Source of the DNA: an uncultured Lentisphaerota bacterium
Lineage (GTDB): Bacteria > Verrucomicrobiota > Kiritimatiellia > RFP12 > UBA1067
Direction: 5' to 3'
Assembly (NCBI GenBank): GCA_900321255.1
Contig: ONVK01000038.1
Location: 1 to 36,191, forward strand
DNA length: 36,191 nt
Part shown: positions 1-6,532 of the stretch, piece by piece
Layout of the letters: the number at the start of each line of letters is the position of its first letter
How positions within the stretch are numbered: the first letter of the stretch is position 1
Notes under the pieces: model-generated
Seen by the model: the letters and a program-made list of their open reading frames with translations, nothing else
Databases searched by the model: none
Told to the model about the DNA's origin: nothing
Position numbers and translations under genes: made by a program

Positions 1-591
1 GCGGACAGGCGCATAGGGCCCAAGTTCCTGAAGGCGGGCCCTGGTTTCGGCGGAAGCTGCTTCAAGAAGGACGTCCTCAATCTCGTCTATCTCTGCGAGA
101 CGTTCGGGCTCCATACCGCGGCGGAGTACTGGGCGGGCGTAATAAAGATGAACGACCACCAGCAGGAGCGCATCGTCTCGCGGCTCTTCAAGGCGATGTT
201 CAACACGCTCGCGAACAAGAAGATCGCGATGTTCGGCTTTGCGTTCAAGGCGGACACCGGCGACACGCGCGAGACGCCCGCCGGATACGTCGCCCGGCTT
301 CTCAACGAAGAGCATGTCCGGCTCGCGATAACCGACCCCAAGGCGATCGAGAACGGGAAGCGCGACCTCGCGGGGCTTGACGGCATTGCATGGGAGAAGG
401 ACCCGTACAAGGCCGCGAAGGACGCGGACGCGGTTCTTCTCATGACCGACTGGAAGGAGTATCCCGCCCTCGACTGGGCGAAGATATTCAAGTCGATGCG
501 GAAGCCCGCGCTCGTCTTCGACACGCGTAACTGCCTTGACGCGGCGGCGCTCAAGAAGATCGGCTTCCGCGTCCTAAACGTGGGGAAGTAG
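1..591 (+). CDS. ugd: UDP-glucose 6-dehydrogenase, C-terminal part (5' end outside window)
   Basis: Oxidises UDP-glucose to UDP-glucuronate with two NAD+ in the cytoplasm. The frame is open from base 1, so the N-terminal NAD-binding domain lies upstream of the window. The visible part starts just before the catalytic loop GPGFGGSCFKKD, with the nucleophile Cys codon at 58-60, then the central helix segment (YWAGVIKMN) and the C-terminal UDP-binding domain (GFAFKADTGDTRE). The FKKDVLNLVYLCE wording is that of the eukaryote-like UGDH branch rather than the short bacterial Ugd/TuaD type. The UDP-glucuronate decarboxylase gene at 32078 would use its product, and galE follows directly, so it fits nucleotide-sugar supply for surface polysaccharide. 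The family assignment is firm; only the missing N-terminus is unseen. Confidence 0.93.
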   Translation, partial: ADRRIGPKFLKAGPGFGGSCFKKDVLNLVYLCETFGLHTAAEYWAGVIKMNDHQQERIVSRLFKAMFNTLANKKIAMFGFAFKADTGDTRETPAGYVARLLNEEHVRLAITDPKAIENGKRDLAGLDGIAWEKDPYKAAKDADAVLLMTDWKEYPALDWAKIFKSMRKPALVFDTRNCLDAAALKKIGFRVLNVGK

Positions 592-609
592 CCCGCGGCG
601 GCCTCGATA

Positions 610-618
610 TGGTATAAT
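610..618 (+). promoter_or_regulatory. extended -10 promoter of galE
   Basis: TGGTATAAT with no convincing -35 hexamer 16-18 bp upstream. The predicted start of transcription is near 625, leaving a leader of about 20 nt that contains an AGGATCAGGT ribosome-binding site before the ATG at 645. Confidence 0.7.
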
Positions 619-644
619 CTCGTCAAAAGAAAGGATCAGGTAAA

Positions 645-1676
645 ATGAAGATTCTCGTCACCGGCGGAGCCGGATACATCGGAAGCCACACGGTTGTGGA
701 GCTGCTGAACGCGGGCCACGAGGTTGTCGTGGTGGACAATCTCTGCAACAGCTCGAAGAAGTCGCTTTCGCGCGTAAAGAAGATAACCGGAAAGGACGTA
801 AAGTTCTACAAGCTCGACATACGCGACGAGAAGAAGATGAACGCGATGCTCGACAAGGAGTGCCCGTTCGGGGCGACGATCCACTTCGCGGCGCTCAAGG
901 CCGTCGGCGAGTCGACGAAGATCCCGCTCAAGTACTACAACAACAACCTCGGCGGCACTTTCACGCTCCTGAAGTGCCTCGGCGACCACGGCTGCAAGAA
1001 CATCGTGTTCTCCAGCTCCGCTACGGTCTACGGCGATCCCAAGTCGGTGCCGATCCGCGAAGACTTCCCGACGCCCGGCTGCACCAACGCCTACGGCTGG
1101 ACGAAGCTCATGATGGAGCAGGTGTTCAAGGACGTCCAGAAGGCAGATCCCGAGTGGAACGTGATTCTTCTCCGCTACTTCAACCCGATCGGCGCGCACA
1201 AGTCGGGGCTCATCGGCGAAGATCCCGCAGGAATCCCGAACAACCTCCTGCCGTATGTCGCGCAGGTCGCAGTTGGCCGTCGTCCGGAGCTCAACGTCTT
1301 CGGCAACGACTATCCTACGCCCGACGGAACGGGAATCCGCGACTACATCCACGTCGTGGACCTCGCCATCGGACATCTCAAGGCGATCGAGAAAATCGCG
1401 GCGAACCCGAAACTCGGGCTCAAGATATACAACCTCGGCACCGGCAATGGATATTCGGTTCTACAAGTCGTCAAGGCGTTCGAGAAGGCGTCGAAGCGCC
1501 CTGTTCCATACAAGATCTGCCCTCGTCGCCCCGGCGACATCGCGGAGTGCTGGGCCGATCCGTCGCTCGCGGCGAAGGAGCTCGGCTGGAAGGCGGAGCG
1601 CGGCATAGACGAGATGTGCGCCGACGCGTGGCGCTGGCAGAAGAAGAACCCCTACGGGTACAATAAGAAAGTGTAA
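645..1676 (+). CDS. galE: UDP-glucose 4-epimerase
   Basis: Interconverts UDP-glucose and UDP-galactose using tightly bound NAD+. The 343-aa length is normal for GalE. The N-terminal Rossmann motif GGAGYIG is at residues 7-13, the catalytic serine region SSSATVYG at 123-130, and the YxxxK pair is Y150 and K154. RYFNPIGAH and the C-terminal RPGDIAECWADP substrate region also match the family. The ATG at 645 follows an AGGATCAGG site and begins exactly at the Rossmann strand. It has its own extended -10 promoter, so it is probably transcribed separately from the upstream ugd despite the short gap. Confidence 0.96.
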   Translation: MKILVTGGAGYIGSHTVVELLNAGHEVVVVDNLCNSSKKSLSRVKKITGKDVKFYKLDIRDEKKMNAMLDKECPFGATIHFAALKAVGESTKIPLKYYNNNLGGTFTLLKCLGDHGCKNIVFSSSATVYGDPKSVPIREDFPTPGCTNAYGWTKLMMEQVFKDVQKADPEWNVILLRYFNPIGAHKSGLIGEDPAGIPNNLLPYVAQVAVGRRPELNVFGNDYPTPDGTGIRDYIHVVDLAIGHLKAIEKIAANPKLGLKIYNLGTGNGYSVLQVVKAFEKASKRPVPYKICPRRPGDIAECWADPSLAAKELGWKAERGIDEMCADAWRWQKKNPYGYNKKV

Positions 1677-1685
1677 AGTCGAAAG

Positions 1686-2321
1686 TTGGGGCAGGGTGCT
1701 TGGAGGGTTGCTATCAGCGGAGTAGACTACATCCTTGACGGACTTGAGGCGGAGCTCGAGCTTGAGCGCGAGCTTGGCGTCAGGGCCGTGGAGATCGATC
1801 GGGCGCTGCTGGCCTCGCCCTCCCACTCCCCCACTCCCCCACTCCCCCACTCCCCCACTCCTCCACCATCTCCTTCTACACGCTCTACACGGCTCCAATC
1901 CTCCACTCCCCCACTCCCTCACTCACCAACTGATCCACTCCCCCAATCCCCCGCTCCCCGACTCTCTTTCGCGTTCCTTCATGATGGGCCTCTGTCGTCT
2001 GACGGCATCGAGATGATGGCCAAGATCGTGACGGCGATGCACGAGACGCCAGATACCGCCCCCATCGTCTTCACCGGCGAGCGTCCGTCGGCGAAGATAT
2101 ACGTCGTTCTCGGTTTGAAGGCGATGAAGAAGTGGTACCCCGGCATGCACGCCTCCCCGGGGCAGTGGCTTCGCGGCCGGGAAGGCGAGGATGTTCTCGT
2201 CACCTATTCGCCTGAACACATCCTTCGCTTCGGAACGGTAACACCAGCGCTTATGAAGCTCAAGCGAGAAATGTGGACGAGCTTGAAGGGCGTCATGCAG
2301 CGAATAGGATACTCAAAATGA
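1686..2321 (+). CDS. uracil-DNA glycosylase-superfamily-like protein with repeat-derived proline-rich linker
   Basis: An open frame of 211 codons in two blocks of ordinary composition: residues ~8-45 (ending GVRAVEIDRALL) and ~97-211. The second block reads like the C-terminal half of a UDG-superfamily fold: a YVVLGLKAMKKWYPG strand-helix, then GQWL, a TYSPEHILRF segment resembling the (H/S)Px3LLR motif, and KREMWTSLKGV at the end. Between the blocks lies a Pro/Ser/Thr stretch encoded by tandem CTCCCCCACTC-like repeats (about 1816-1968). No GExPG-type first motif is visible, so DNA-glycosylase activity is doubtful. The only in-frame upstream start is the TTG at 1686 with a poor ribosome-binding site, so the true start is uncertain. 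It may be a decayed or repurposed gene. Confidence 0.45.
   Translation: MGQGAWRVAISGVDYILDGLEAELELERELGVRAVEIDRALLASPSHSPTPPLPHSPTPPPSPSTRSTRLQSSTPPLPHSPTDPLPQSPAPRLSFAFLHDGPLSSDGIEMMAKIVTAMHETPDTAPIVFTGERPSAKIYVVLGLKAMKKWYPGMHASPGQWLRGREGEDVLVTYSPEHILRFGTVTPALMKLKREMWTSLKGVMQRIGYSK
1816..1968 (+). repeat. CTCCCCCA low-complexity repeat inside a coding frame
   Basis: The region is built from variations on ACTCCCCC (at least five back-to-back units between 1818 and 1862, then degenerate units to about 1968). It stays in frame with the UDG-like gene and encodes a Pro/Ser/Thr linker. Confidence 0.75.
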
Positions 2322-2411
2322 TTTTTAACGCAGAGACGCAAAGACGCAAAGTGCGCAGAGAAAAGATGATATGCTACACGCTCTGCGTTCTCTGCGGCTC
2401 TGCGTTAAAAA
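2322..2411. repeat. 90-bp palindromic repeat with 14-bp terminal inverted repeats
   Basis: The left end TTTTTAACGCAGAG (2322-2335) and right end CTCTGCGTTAAAAA (2398-2411) are perfect inverted copies. The left half continues with CGCAAAGACGCAAAG units and the right half with TGCGTTCTCTGCGG, so most of the element can fold as one hairpin. It begins one base after the upstream stop codon. An open frame entering pyrK runs through it, but that translation is repeat-derived. Confidence 0.8.
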
Positions 2412-2460
2412 CGGCTTATCCAGCAGGCTAACAAGGCTAAAAAATCTAACAAGACAACTT

Positions 2461-3234
2461 ATGATTGACGAGAAATGCAAGGTAATCGAGCATCGTGAGC
2501 TTGGAAGCGGCTACCGCTTCATCTCGTTCGAGGCGCCGAAGATCGCCGAGGGCGCGACGCCCGGGCAGTTCGTGCACGTTCGCGTGCCGGGACTGGAGGC
2601 GAGCGCGTTGAGGCGCCCGTTCTCGATTTTCAACGCCGAGGAAGGTCGGCTTGAGCTTCTCTACAAGACCGTGGGGCGCGGCACTGCGGCGCTCAATGGC
2701 GTGAAGCCGGGCGATGTCGTCTCGGTGATGGGTCCGCTCGGGCACGGCTTTCCGCTGAAGTGCGGCGGAGCGGCTCTCCTTGTCGGCGGCGGGTATGGCG
2801 TCGCGCCGCTTTACTTCCTTGCTCGGCTTCTCAAGGCGCAGGGGCTTTCGCCGCTCGTGTTCGTCGGCGGGCGCACTAAGGACGATCTTCTCGCGCTTGA
2901 CCGCTTCGAGGCGCTTGGCGTCGAAGTTCGCGCCGCGACAAACGACGGCAGCTTTGGCGCGAAGGGGCTTGTCACCGATCCGCTCGACGACGAGCTTATC
3001 CGTCTTCGCGGCGAAGGCGGGAAGTTCGAGCTTTTCGCCTGTGGACCCGATCCGATGCTCAAGGCCGTTGCGCTTCGCGCGACAGGAACGGGCTCGAAGG
3101 GGTGGATATCGATGGACAGGCACATGGTCTGCGGTGTCGGTGCGTGCTACGCCTGCATCCAGAAGACGGTGCGCGGCAATTCCCGCTGCTGCATCGAGGG
3201 CCCTGTTTTCGCAGCGGAGGATCTTGTATGGTGA
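2461..3234 (+). CDS. pyrK: dihydroorotate dehydrogenase electron transfer subunit PyrK
   Basis: FAD and [2Fe-2S] subunit that passes electrons from PyrD to NAD+ in pyrimidine synthesis. The protein has 257 residues: an FAD-binding barrel with RRPFSIF at 51-57, a nucleotide-binding GGGYGVAPL at 109-117, a CGPDPML motif, and a C-terminal cysteine cluster (C224, C229, C232 and C243 or C244) of the CxxxxCxxC...C form, ending in EGPVF. The ATG at 2461 is chosen because the frame upstream of it is repeat sequence and because alignable PyrK sequence starts here; its ribosome-binding site is weak. It overlaps pyrD by 7 nt, as expected for subunits of one complex. Confidence 0.92.
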   Translation: MIDEKCKVIEHRELGSGYRFISFEAPKIAEGATPGQFVHVRVPGLEASALRRPFSIFNAEEGRLELLYKTVGRGTAALNGVKPGDVVSVMGPLGHGFPLKCGGAALLVGGGYGVAPLYFLARLLKAQGLSPLVFVGGRTKDDLLALDRFEALGVEVRAATNDGSFGAKGLVTDPLDDELIRLRGEGGKFELFACGPDPMLKAVALRATGTGSKGWISMDRHMVCGVGACYACIQKTVRGNSRCCIEGPVFAAEDLVW

Positions 3235-4142
3235 ACGTCAACGTGAATCTTGGTGGGCTTGAGATGCCGACGTTCCTCGCGACGGCGAGCGGGACGTTTG
3301 GCTATGGGTTTGAGTATGTCGGCGCAGTCGACTATTCGAAGCTTGGTGCGGTGACGGCGAAGGGGATTCGCGTCGAGCCGTGGCCGGGGAACGAGATTCC
3401 GCGCCATGCGGAAGTGCCTGGCGGGCTCGTAAACGCAATCGGGCTTCAGGGAACAGGTGTCGAGCACTTCCTCAAGTACACCGTGCCGTGGTATCGCGAG
3501 CAGGTGAAGGGCGTGCCGCTCATCGCCAACATCTGGGGCTCGTCCGTCGAGGGCTATGCCGAGGTCGCCGCGCAGATGGGCGATGCGGTCGACGCCGTCG
3601 AGATGAACGTCAGCTGCCCTAACGTCAAGGCCGGCGGGCACACCTTCGGTCAGGACCCGAAGGTTCTCTCCGAGGTCGTTTCCGCCGTCAGGAAGGCGAC
3701 GAAGCTTCCGCTTATCGTCAAGCTCGCTCCGAACGTGCCGTCGATAGTCCCGTATGTCAAGGCGTGCGAGGACGCCGGAGCCGACGCGCTTTCGATGATC
3801 AACACGATCCCGGCGATGGTAATCGACATCGAAAAGCGCGTGCCGGTGCTCGCAAACGTGACCGGCGGGCTTTCGGGACGCGGAATCCACCCCGCCGCCG
3901 TAAAGCTCGTCTACGATGCGCACAAGGCGACGAAGCTCCCGATTCTCGCGATGGGCGGGGTCTATGAGCCAAAGGACGCTATCGAGTTCCTCCTCGCAGG
4001 CGCGACGGCCGTCGCGGTCGGCACGGCGACGTTCTCCAACCCCGGAACGGTCTCGGAAGTCTACGATGGCGTGGTCGCCTACTGCGAGCGCCACGGCTTC
4101 GCGTCCGTCTCGGCTCTGACAGGTGCGCTGGCAGAAGGGTGA
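3228..4142 (+). CDS. pyrD: dihydroorotate dehydrogenase, class 1B catalytic subunit
   Basis: FMN enzyme that oxidises dihydroorotate to orotate, the fourth step of UMP synthesis. At 304 aa it has normal class 1 length. The active-site cysteine (C130 in EMNVSCPN) instead of serine, plus the PyrK partner directly upstream, marks class 1B (NAD+-linked heterotetramer). FMN-phosphate-binding glycines follow in NVTGGLSG and ILAMGGV. The ATG at 3228 has a GGAGG site seven bases upstream and overlaps the pyrK stop (ATGGTGA), so translation is coupled. A longer frame reading back into pyrK is rejected. Confidence 0.95.
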   Translation: MVNVNVNLGGLEMPTFLATASGTFGYGFEYVGAVDYSKLGAVTAKGIRVEPWPGNEIPRHAEVPGGLVNAIGLQGTGVEHFLKYTVPWYREQVKGVPLIANIWGSSVEGYAEVAAQMGDAVDAVEMNVSCPNVKAGGHTFGQDPKVLSEVVSAVRKATKLPLIVKLAPNVPSIVPYVKACEDAGADALSMINTIPAMVIDIEKRVPVLANVTGGLSGRGIHPAAVKLVYDAHKATKLPILAMGGVYEPKDAIEFLLAGATAVAVGTATFSNPGTVSEVYDGVVAYCERHGFASVSALTGALAEG

Positions 4143-4169
4143 TCGCTCCCCCACCGGGCGGCCGATTTT

Positions 4170-4178
4170 TGGTATAAT
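4170..4178 (+). promoter_or_regulatory. extended -10 promoter giving a near-leaderless transcript
   Basis: TGGTATAAT preceded by a T-run, with no -35. Only nine bases separate the hexamer from the ATG at 4188, so transcription should begin about 1-4 nt before the start codon and no ribosome-binding site can be used. Confidence 0.75.
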
Positions 4179-4187
4179 ATTCAAGAC

Positions 4188-5033
4188 ATGAAGCATTTGT
4201 CGATATTCGCGCTCTTTTTTGCGCTGTGCGCCCCCGCCGTGGCGTCTTGGTACTGGCCTTTTTCGTCTGATGACGAAAAGAAGCCGCCGCGCGTTTCCGA
4301 GCTTATGGAGCCCGCGTCCGTCATGATCGACGAGGCATACGATCTCGCCGACGACGGCAAGACGTCCGAAGCCGTCGAGAAATACCGCGCGGCGCTCGCC
4401 GAGCTCGACCGCATCGAGGCGGAGAACCCCGACCGCGTCAACGAGCCAGAGTTCAACACGCTCAAGAACAAGCGTGCGACCGTAACGGCGGCGATTGATT
4501 CGCTTCTCCTCTCCGAAGGGCAGAACAACGCGAAGGCGATAGCGGTGTCAGACACCACGGAACTCCAGAAGAAATACGACGCGAAGCACGGCAGGGCGCC
4601 GAAGGAGGACGCGGTTCCCGAGGCCGATGCGGCGACCGCAGAGGCCGGAACTGCGGAAACGAAGGAAGATGCGCCCGCGGCGGAAAGGCAGAAGCCGAAA
4701 TCCAAGATGGCAATCGCCCTCGAAGACCTCAGGAAGCGCGACTTCGCGGCGGTGGAGCTTACGATCAAGGACATACTCGACGAGCGCCCGAACGATGCCG
4801 CGGCGCTGAATCTCCGGGCCGCCGTCGAAATGGCGAAGGGCGACGCCAAGGCTGCGGAGAATACGCTCGACCAGGCGATAAGGTCGAATCCTCGCGGGTA
4901 CCACGCCTACTACAACATGGCGCGGCTCCTTGCCGGACACAAGGGCAACGTCTCCGGCGCAAAGCGCTACTACGAGGCGGGCAGGTCGTTCGGCGGCCCG
5001 GTAGACGCAAGACTCGAGGAGATGCTGAAATGA
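4188..5033 (+). CDS. exported TPR-repeat protein
   Basis: A 281-aa protein with a signal peptide (MKHLSIFALFFALCAPAVA, cleavage before SWYW). It then has a helical region (about 35-110), a charged Ala/Glu/Lys-rich linker (about 120-170), and at least two TPR-like helix pairs (about 172-255: KDILDERPNDAAALNLRAAVEMAKGD, then the HAYYNMARLLAG region). The gene starts the coupled set with the LolA-like and AsmA-like genes downstream (ATGA overlap at 5030), suggesting a periplasmic assembly or sorting role in the envelope. The specific function is not recognisable. Confidence 0.8.
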   Translation: MKHLSIFALFFALCAPAVASWYWPFSSDDEKKPPRVSELMEPASVMIDEAYDLADDGKTSEAVEKYRAALAELDRIEAENPDRVNEPEFNTLKNKRATVTAAIDSLLLSEGQNNAKAIAVSDTTELQKKYDAKHGRAPKEDAVPEADAATAEAGTAETKEDAPAAERQKPKSKMAIALEDLRKRDFAAVELTIKDILDERPNDAAALNLRAAVEMAKGDAKAAENTLDQAIRSNPRGYHAYYNMARLLAGHKGNVSGAKRYYEAGRSFGGPVDARLEEMLK

Positions 5034-5620
5034 TCGCGCTCGCGGCGGCATTCCTGATTTCGACGAACGCGCCTGCGGCGGAGGTCGTGGCGAACTGCCG
5101 CTCGATGATTCCTGCAGACGCCGAGCTGAAGGGCCGCATCGTCCTCAGGAGCCGCAGGGGAATCGTCCAGGCCGAGTACGGCTACGACCTCGCGAGGAAA
5201 GCGGGCGAGACAGATCTCAAGCTGACGAAAGACGGCAAGGACGTCGAATTCGAGAAGTCTGGGCGGATACTAGGCACCGACGTCACGTGGAGCGACCTCA
5301 CGCTTGACTATCTCTGGTGGGACGACGTCTCCTACGACGCCGAGCGCGAGGGCGAGACTGTCCACGGGCAGGTCTGCACCGTAATCGTGATGAAGAAGGG
5401 CGAGAGGCAGGTGCGTGTCTGGGTGGACCGCAAGACGGGCGCGCTCATGCAGGCCGAGGAGATTGAAGGCGGCAAGGCCGTGCGCCGGCTCTGGGGAACC
5501 CGCCTCAAGAAATTTGGCGAACGCTGGATGGCCAACGTGATGGAAGTGGAAACCATCGGGTCCGGCCACCGCACAAAAATAACAGTCGAAGAACTGAAAG
5601 TGGAGGAAAACAAACAATGA
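5030..5620 (+). CDS. outer membrane lipoprotein-sorting-type (LolA-like) protein
   Basis: A 196-aa exported protein: the N-terminal MIALAAAFLISTNAPAAE acts as a signal sequence. The body is beta-rich and resembles the LolA-like/MucB fold: an ELKGRIVLRSRRGIV strand pair, a WSDLTLDYLWWDD segment that matches the 'DltysDL' hallmark of outer membrane lipoprotein-sorting proteins, then VWVDRKTGALMQAEEI and a closing KITVEELKVEE strand. It probably binds a lipid or lipoprotein in the periplasm. Start and stop are coupled to both neighbours (ATGA overlaps at 5030 and 5617), so the three proteins are likely made in fixed ratio. Family-level assignment only. Confidence 0.75.
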   Translation: MIALAAAFLISTNAPAAEVVANCRSMIPADAELKGRIVLRSRRGIVQAEYGYDLARKAGETDLKLTKDGKDVEFEKSGRILGTDVTWSDLTLDYLWWDDVSYDAEREGETVHGQVCTVIVMKKGERQVRVWVDRKTGALMQAEEIEGGKAVRRLWGTRLKKFGERWMANVMEVETIGSGHRTKITVEELKVEENKQ

Positions 5621-6477
5621 AGAAGCCATTGAAGACGGTCGGGAAAATCCTGCTCTGGACGCTTGCCGTCATTGTGGTGCTGCTGCTCGCGCTGCCGATC
5701 TGGATAGGGCCTGTCGTGAAGGGCGTCGCCAACGCCGTCGTTCCCGGCATAACGGGGACAGACTTCCATCTCGGCGAGTTCGGGCTCAACCCCTACACCG
5801 GCACGCTCCACGTAGGCGACATGCAGCTCGCGAATCCGACGAACTTCTCCGAGAAGAACGCGGTGGACCTCAAGTCCTTCGACGTCGACTTCGCGGTGAC
5901 CTCGCTTTTCTCCGGCAAGAAGTACCGCGTGGAGTTCGTCGAGGTCAACGGCGTGTTCGTTCACGTTGACGTTCCGAAGGCCGCGAACTTCCTGCAGATT
6001 GCGGAAAACGCGACGGGCGGCGGGGATGACGGCGAAGCCGCGGAGGAGACGGCCGACGTCGAGGTGCCCGAAGATCAGAAGATCGAGGCGCCGCAGGCCG
6101 AATCCCCAGAGGCGCAGACAGAGGACGCGCAGGAGGAGAAGGAGTCCAAGGGCGTGCAGATCGACCGCATAACCCTCAGGGACGTTACGGTTAAGTACGG
6201 CCTTCCCGTGAAGATCCCGATGGATTTGGAGCTCGACGGCATCGGCGCGGACTCAGAATACGGTGCGGCGTTCATGGACGTCTGGGTCGCCGTCAGGGAC
6301 AAGGTGATGTCCGCGGTGACTTCGGTCGGCGGCGCGGCGGTCGACCTCGGGAAGAGCGCTGCTGGAGCATTGAAGGATGTGGGCGGAGCCGCGGCCGACT
6401 CCCTGAGGGACGCGCATGGTGCGGCGAAGGATGCCCTGAAGGACGCGCACGAGGGGATCAAGAACCTTTTCAAGTAA
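5617..6477 (+). CDS. AsmA-like inner-membrane-anchored protein
   Basis: A 286-aa protein with one N-terminal membrane helix (residues ~10-31: ILLWTLAVIVVLLLALPIWI), followed by the opening strands of an AsmA/DUF748-type domain (GVANAVVPGITGTDFHLGEFGLNPYTGTLHVGDMQLANPTNF). Next is an acidic Glu/Ala/Pro linker (about 130-175), a short second beta segment (IDRITLRDVTVKY), and an Ala-rich amphipathic C-terminus of repeated GAAADSLRDAHGAAKDAL units. The protein is much shorter than classical AsmA. Proteins of this class bridge the inner and outer membranes for lipid transport; here that is inference. It closes the coupled 4188-6477 operon. Confidence 0.65.
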   Translation: MKKPLKTVGKILLWTLAVIVVLLLALPIWIGPVVKGVANAVVPGITGTDFHLGEFGLNPYTGTLHVGDMQLANPTNFSEKNAVDLKSFDVDFAVTSLFSGKKYRVEFVEVNGVFVHVDVPKAANFLQIAENATGGGDDGEAAEETADVEVPEDQKIEAPQAESPEAQTEDAQEEKESKGVQIDRITLRDVTVKYGLPVKIPMDLELDGIGADSEYGAAFMDVWVAVRDKVMSAVTSVGGAAVDLGKSAAGALKDVGGAAADSLRDAHGAAKDALKDAHEGIKNLFK

Positions 6478-6484
6478 GCAAACA

Positions 6485-6525
6485 GGAAACAACCGGGACA
6501 ACTGGAAACCGAGACAACTGGAAAC
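6485..6525 (+). repeat. short tandem repeat, 16-bp period
   Basis: GACAACTGGAAAC occurs at 6497-6509 and 6513-6525, preceded by a partial GGAAACAACCGG unit. It fills almost the whole gap between the AsmA-like gene and glgP, leaving no good ribosome-binding site for glgP. Confidence 0.6.
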
Positions 6526-6532
6526 AGAAAAA

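Noticed and set aside
2371-2460. Extended N-terminus for PyrK from 2371
   Set aside because: The 30 extra codons are translated repeat sequence; PyrK similarity starts at 2461.
3102-3227. Extended N-terminus for PyrD
   Set aside because: It would read through the end of pyrK in another frame; GGAGG and the ATGGTGA overlap mark 3228 as the start.
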